A stretch of 8,494 nt of DNA, taken from contig PBFV01000015.1 of NCBI GenBank assembly GCA_002718935.1, positions 6,925-15,418 on the forward strand. The letters run 5' to 3'. Of this stretch, positions 6,901 to 8,494 are shown in pieces. Numbering within the stretch: position 1 is the stretch's first letter; the number at the start of each line of letters is the position of its first letter. The notes under the pieces were generated by a model that saw nothing but the letters and a program-made list of their open reading frames with translations, had not been told where the DNA came from and made no database searches. This stretch comes from Verrucomicrobiales bacterium (GTDB lineage: Bacteria; Verrucomicrobiota; Verrucomicrobiia; Limisphaerales; UBA1100). A program made the position numbers and the translations under genes.

Positions 6901-8494
6901 ACGCAGTCTCGGGTGATTCGTTGGACTCCCAGACAAAACTCGCACCCTTGTTCATGCCCTCGAGCGGGTTGCAGTGAGTGAATGCCTTGGGATCGCAGCA
7001 TAGCACAACGTCCACGTGGTTGAGTTCGCAGTTCACCAAAATACGCTCGGGAGCAACGGTGAGAAAATAATTGGTGGGGGCGCCTTTCTTCTCTGAGCCA
7101 TACTTGGGGTTGGCCATGATGAAGAGCTTGTCTTCCAGTTGGCCGAGGTCGTCATAGCTGGGGTCGCGCTCGGAAATGATCTGGCCAAATTTGCCGACAA
7201 TCTCGCCTAGGTTTTTGCCAGTGGTGATCATTCCCCAGCCACCGATGGAGTGGAACCGCACGGCGATGGCGCCGGTGGGCAATAGCGAGGGGGTATCCTT
7301 AGAAACCACGCTGTAGGGGTGGTCAATGCCGAGGGTGAAGTAGGATTCACCATCTTCCGCGCCGAAGCCGTCTTTACGCTTCGTTTGGCCAGTAGCAAAT
7401 TCGTATGCACCCAGTGAATGCTCCGGGCGAAAATCACGTGAGCCCATTCCATAGCTGCCACGGAAAATACGAGGCATTTCATCATCGGTGAGTGAGGGTA
7501 AATCGCCACCGTGCTTGCCGCTCTCCAGTCCCTTGGAAAGAGCAGTACGGATGTCGCGGCCAAGCGGGTTATCACCAGCCAAGGCCTCGTCGGTGCGCTC
7601 GATGACGATAACATTCTTCTTACCGCGAAGCGCATTGATGACCGCCGCCTCAGGGAAAGGGCGGATGACGTTGATGTGAATGGAGCCGACCTTCGCATTG
7701 CGTTGCTCGCGTAGGTAATCACAGGCACACTCAATATTTTCCGCCGCGCATCCTAGCGATACAAACACCGTGTCAGCATCCTCCGTGCGGTATTCCTGAA
7801 TCAGCCCGTAGCGGCGGCCGGTGAGCTGAGCAAATTCCTCGTAGCATTGTTCGAGCATCCGGAGGATGGGTTCGCTGAAATTATCGCGGCGTGCGATGCA
7901 GCCGTTCATATGATGCTCCTGATTTTGGACGGGGCCGAGCAGGATGGGGTTTTTAAGGTCCATCATCTCCGGCACACGACGACGCGTGGGGCCAAAGAGT
8001 TCGCGCTGGGCCGGGGTAGGGCAGGCGATGGTGTCATCGGGCGCGCCCAAGTACTCGCGCAACAAGTCCGCTTCCGGCGCGCGGTAGGTGCGCTCGGAAT
8101 GGGTAGTGAGCATTCCGTCTTGGATGTTCATCCCGGGGTTCAGCGCCAGCTCGTTGCACTTACGCAAGATGACAGCCTGATCAGCTGCCTGTTGAGCGTC
8201 TCGACCCATCAGCATTGTCCAGCCGGTATCCAGAGCAGCATAAAAATCATCGTGCCCACAGTGGACGTTGAGCTCGTGCTTGGTTAGCGCGCGCGCGCCG
8301 ATTTCCACAACCATTGTGGAGAGCTTGCCGGGCGCGTGGTAATACTGCTCCATCGCGTACACAACACCCTGGCCGGAAGTGAAGTTCACCGTGCGTTTTC
8401 CGGTGACTGCCACAGCCGTGGCCCCCCCCTGCGCGGCATGTTCACCCTCGCACTCAATTGCCAGCTTTTGGTTGCCCCACACATCCAGCGCACC
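3965..8494 (-). CDS. nifJ: Oversized single-chain pyruvate:ferredoxin (flavodoxin) oxidoreductase, N-terminus outside window
   Basis: At least 1509 residues are visible. The frame is open to the right edge, and the codon at 8482 is a GTG Val inside the gene, counted here as residue 1. The family makes acetyl-CoA and CO2 from pyruvate and CoA, reducing ferredoxin or flavodoxin in the cytosol. Domains in order: TPP/pyrimidine domain with ECEGEHAAQGG (Glu14, matching the catalytic Glu) and GARALTKHE (Arg64, matching the substrate Arg); transketolase-C-like domain to about 400; gamma domain with GGWGMITTGKNLG (414-426); ferredoxin clusters Cys738/741/744/748 and Cys870/873/876/880; TPP-binding domain with CAGCGE (953-958), TGCNTVYG (Cys1087), GDG (1181-1183), YSNTGGQ (1214-1220) and CQPEHG (Cys1296). 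All three [4Fe-4S] ligand sets are present. Canonical enzymes have about 1170-1230 residues; this one should be near 1560, with insertions at 749-869 and about 968-1070. Tandem stops (TAA, TAG) end it. Substrate choice is inferred from the family. Confidence 0.93.
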   Translation of the reverse strand, partial: GALDVWGNQKLAIECEGEHAAQGGATAVAVTGKRTVNFTSGQGVVYAMEQYYHAPGKLSTMVVEIGARALTKHELNVHCGHDDFYAALDTGWTMLMGRDAQQAADQAVILRKCNELALNPGMNIQDGMLTTHSERTYRAPEADLLREYLGAPDDTIACPTPAQRELFGPTRRRVPEMMDLKNPILLGPVQNQEHHMNGCIARRDNFSEPILRMLEQCYEEFAQLTGRRYGLIQEYRTEDADTVFVSLGCAAENIECACDYLREQRNAKVGSIHINVIRPFPEAAVINALRGKKNVIVIERTDEALAGDNPLGRDIRTALSKGLESGKHGGDLPSLTDDEMPRIFRGSYGMGSRDFRPEHSLGAYEFATGQTKRKDGFGAEDGESYFTLGIDHPYSVVSKDTPSLLPTGAIAVRFHSIGGWGMITTGKNLGEIVGKFGQIISERDPSYDDLGQLEDKLFIMANPKYGSEKKGAPTNYFLTVAPERILVNCELNHVDVVLCCDPKAFTHCNPLEGMNKGASFVWESNESPETAWQRIPARYRQYIKENNIRVFILPGFDVARKATSRPDLQLRMQGNSFLGAFFRVSSFLKDHNIGEEEYHQIVRDQYEKKFGRFGKAVVESNMEVMLGGFERVVEIKYGEIDDADTSSMRNPMLAPHTAADNEMPGTAGCDASGCPSCAMPEGKERAPFQTMEKFDSEFRNDFGYHQPAGAFASLAVMGSGSGATQSKYVARRETPVYIAENCTQCMECITACPDTALPNTAQDISTILVTAIRNYVADKDAQKALLNEVKGLDDRCRARMNENVANKGKEPFKDILSSEVDQLTSIDAGARDEFITIINKLPLAYNDVTAIYRSVEKKTPGNGGLFSIFVSDLCKGCGECVQVCGDHDALRMVSETPDLNAELTTAQVFSRLLPDTSQKFLGLYKDDTPEASREAALRNHLMVRRNYEALVSGDGACAGCGEKSVLRAVASVTEAYMRPMYHSKAARLREKANELESNGAAKLTALKERSEEEYDLFKRSVAHVVMGFGGENDADTTHRLEAHGDIADSEIIGALITVLRQDAFNHRDIQAIDGRHANGMSVMYMGAHTGCNTVYGSTPPSNPHPYPWMNSLFQDGATISWLFGESSLLNHARRSVAPERLATALLEREENVSSEREYFELTHLDDTQMTDQEVRELPKVWAIGGDGAMGDIGFQNVSKVVLQNKPNVKMLMLDTQVYSNTGGQNSDSSNMLGGYDMNQFGVASQGKLIEKKSVAETFTAGHGSPYIAQVSMANSAKLYKAMLDGLEYRGTAFYQCYTSCQPEHGVGDNMSADQARMIRDSRGMPEFIYNPRAGETMQEGFKLKGNPSIKRDWWEAKYPSTGDKYNNTVAHWAITEARFRLHLKEIPEAQAGEFIHLDNMLIAITQQDVIYRRVFDEKHRAYVPDWGVYFKAEVNGKFKYFTVSRQMVLFHVERRKSWRMLQSRAGIMNEDYLAQKKLVEKVDNGDLSRDDLLERGWELLNEEIAAAKE

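Noticed and set aside
8480..8482. GTG at 8482 as the true start of the oxidoreductase
   Set aside because: The frame is open to the window edge (GALD precedes it), and homology requires about 50 more N-terminal residues. The codon is an internal Val.
1..8494. CRISPR arrays, tRNA or rRNA genes, insertion sequences, phage genes
   Set aside because: No regularly spaced repeats, cloverleaf-like sequences, transposase motifs or terminal inverted repeats were seen when reading both strands.

Overview
This 8.5 kb bacterial window has moderately high GC, except for a visibly AT-rich patch at about 3340-3920. The gene set is Fur/PerR-type regulator, SufB, SufC, a 2-hydroxyacid dehydrogenase and a giant pyruvate:ferredoxin oxidoreductase. 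It fits a free-living bacterium, possibly of the Planctomycetota-Verrucomicrobiota (PVC) group. That placement is an inference from remembered gene order and protein style and is not proven by the sequence.

Layout. (1) Positions 1-2140, minus strand: a compact operon, perR/fur-like regulator -> sufB -> sufC, with sufC running off the left edge. The regulator and sufB overlap by four bases (ATGA), and sufB and sufC are six bases apart. (2) Positions 2141-2260: a divergent intergenic region with a perfect 9-1-9 palindrome of Per/Fur-box type lying on a plausible minus-strand promoter. (3) Positions 2261-3256, plus strand: a D-2-hydroxyacid dehydrogenase. (4) Positions 3348-3801, minus strand: a small AT-rich lipoprotein-like gene. 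Its signal peptide is separated from its body by a +1 frameshift in a six-G run. (5) Positions 3917-3940: a textbook intrinsic terminator for the last gene. (6) Positions 3965-8494, minus strand: a single-chain pyruvate:ferredoxin/flavodoxin oxidoreductase (NifJ/PFOR family). At least 1509 residues are visible and the N-terminus lies outside the window.

How the genes fit together. SufB and SufC belong to the Fe-S cluster assembly scaffold SufBC2D. The regulator leads the operon and probably controls it in response to iron or peroxide through the palindrome. The oxidoreductase needs three [4Fe-4S] clusters and thiamine diphosphate, so it would be a consumer of Suf products, though it is a separate transcription unit.

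Points of greatest interest: the PFOR is several hundred residues larger than canonical enzymes, with insertions between its two ferredoxin clusters and inside its TPP domain plus an extra Cys trio. The regulator has Cys where PerR has the metal ligand Asp85. The lipoprotein has a frameshift in its signal peptide. No mobile element, CRISPR array, tRNA or rRNA was seen, and no gene-free stretch exceeds 300 bases.
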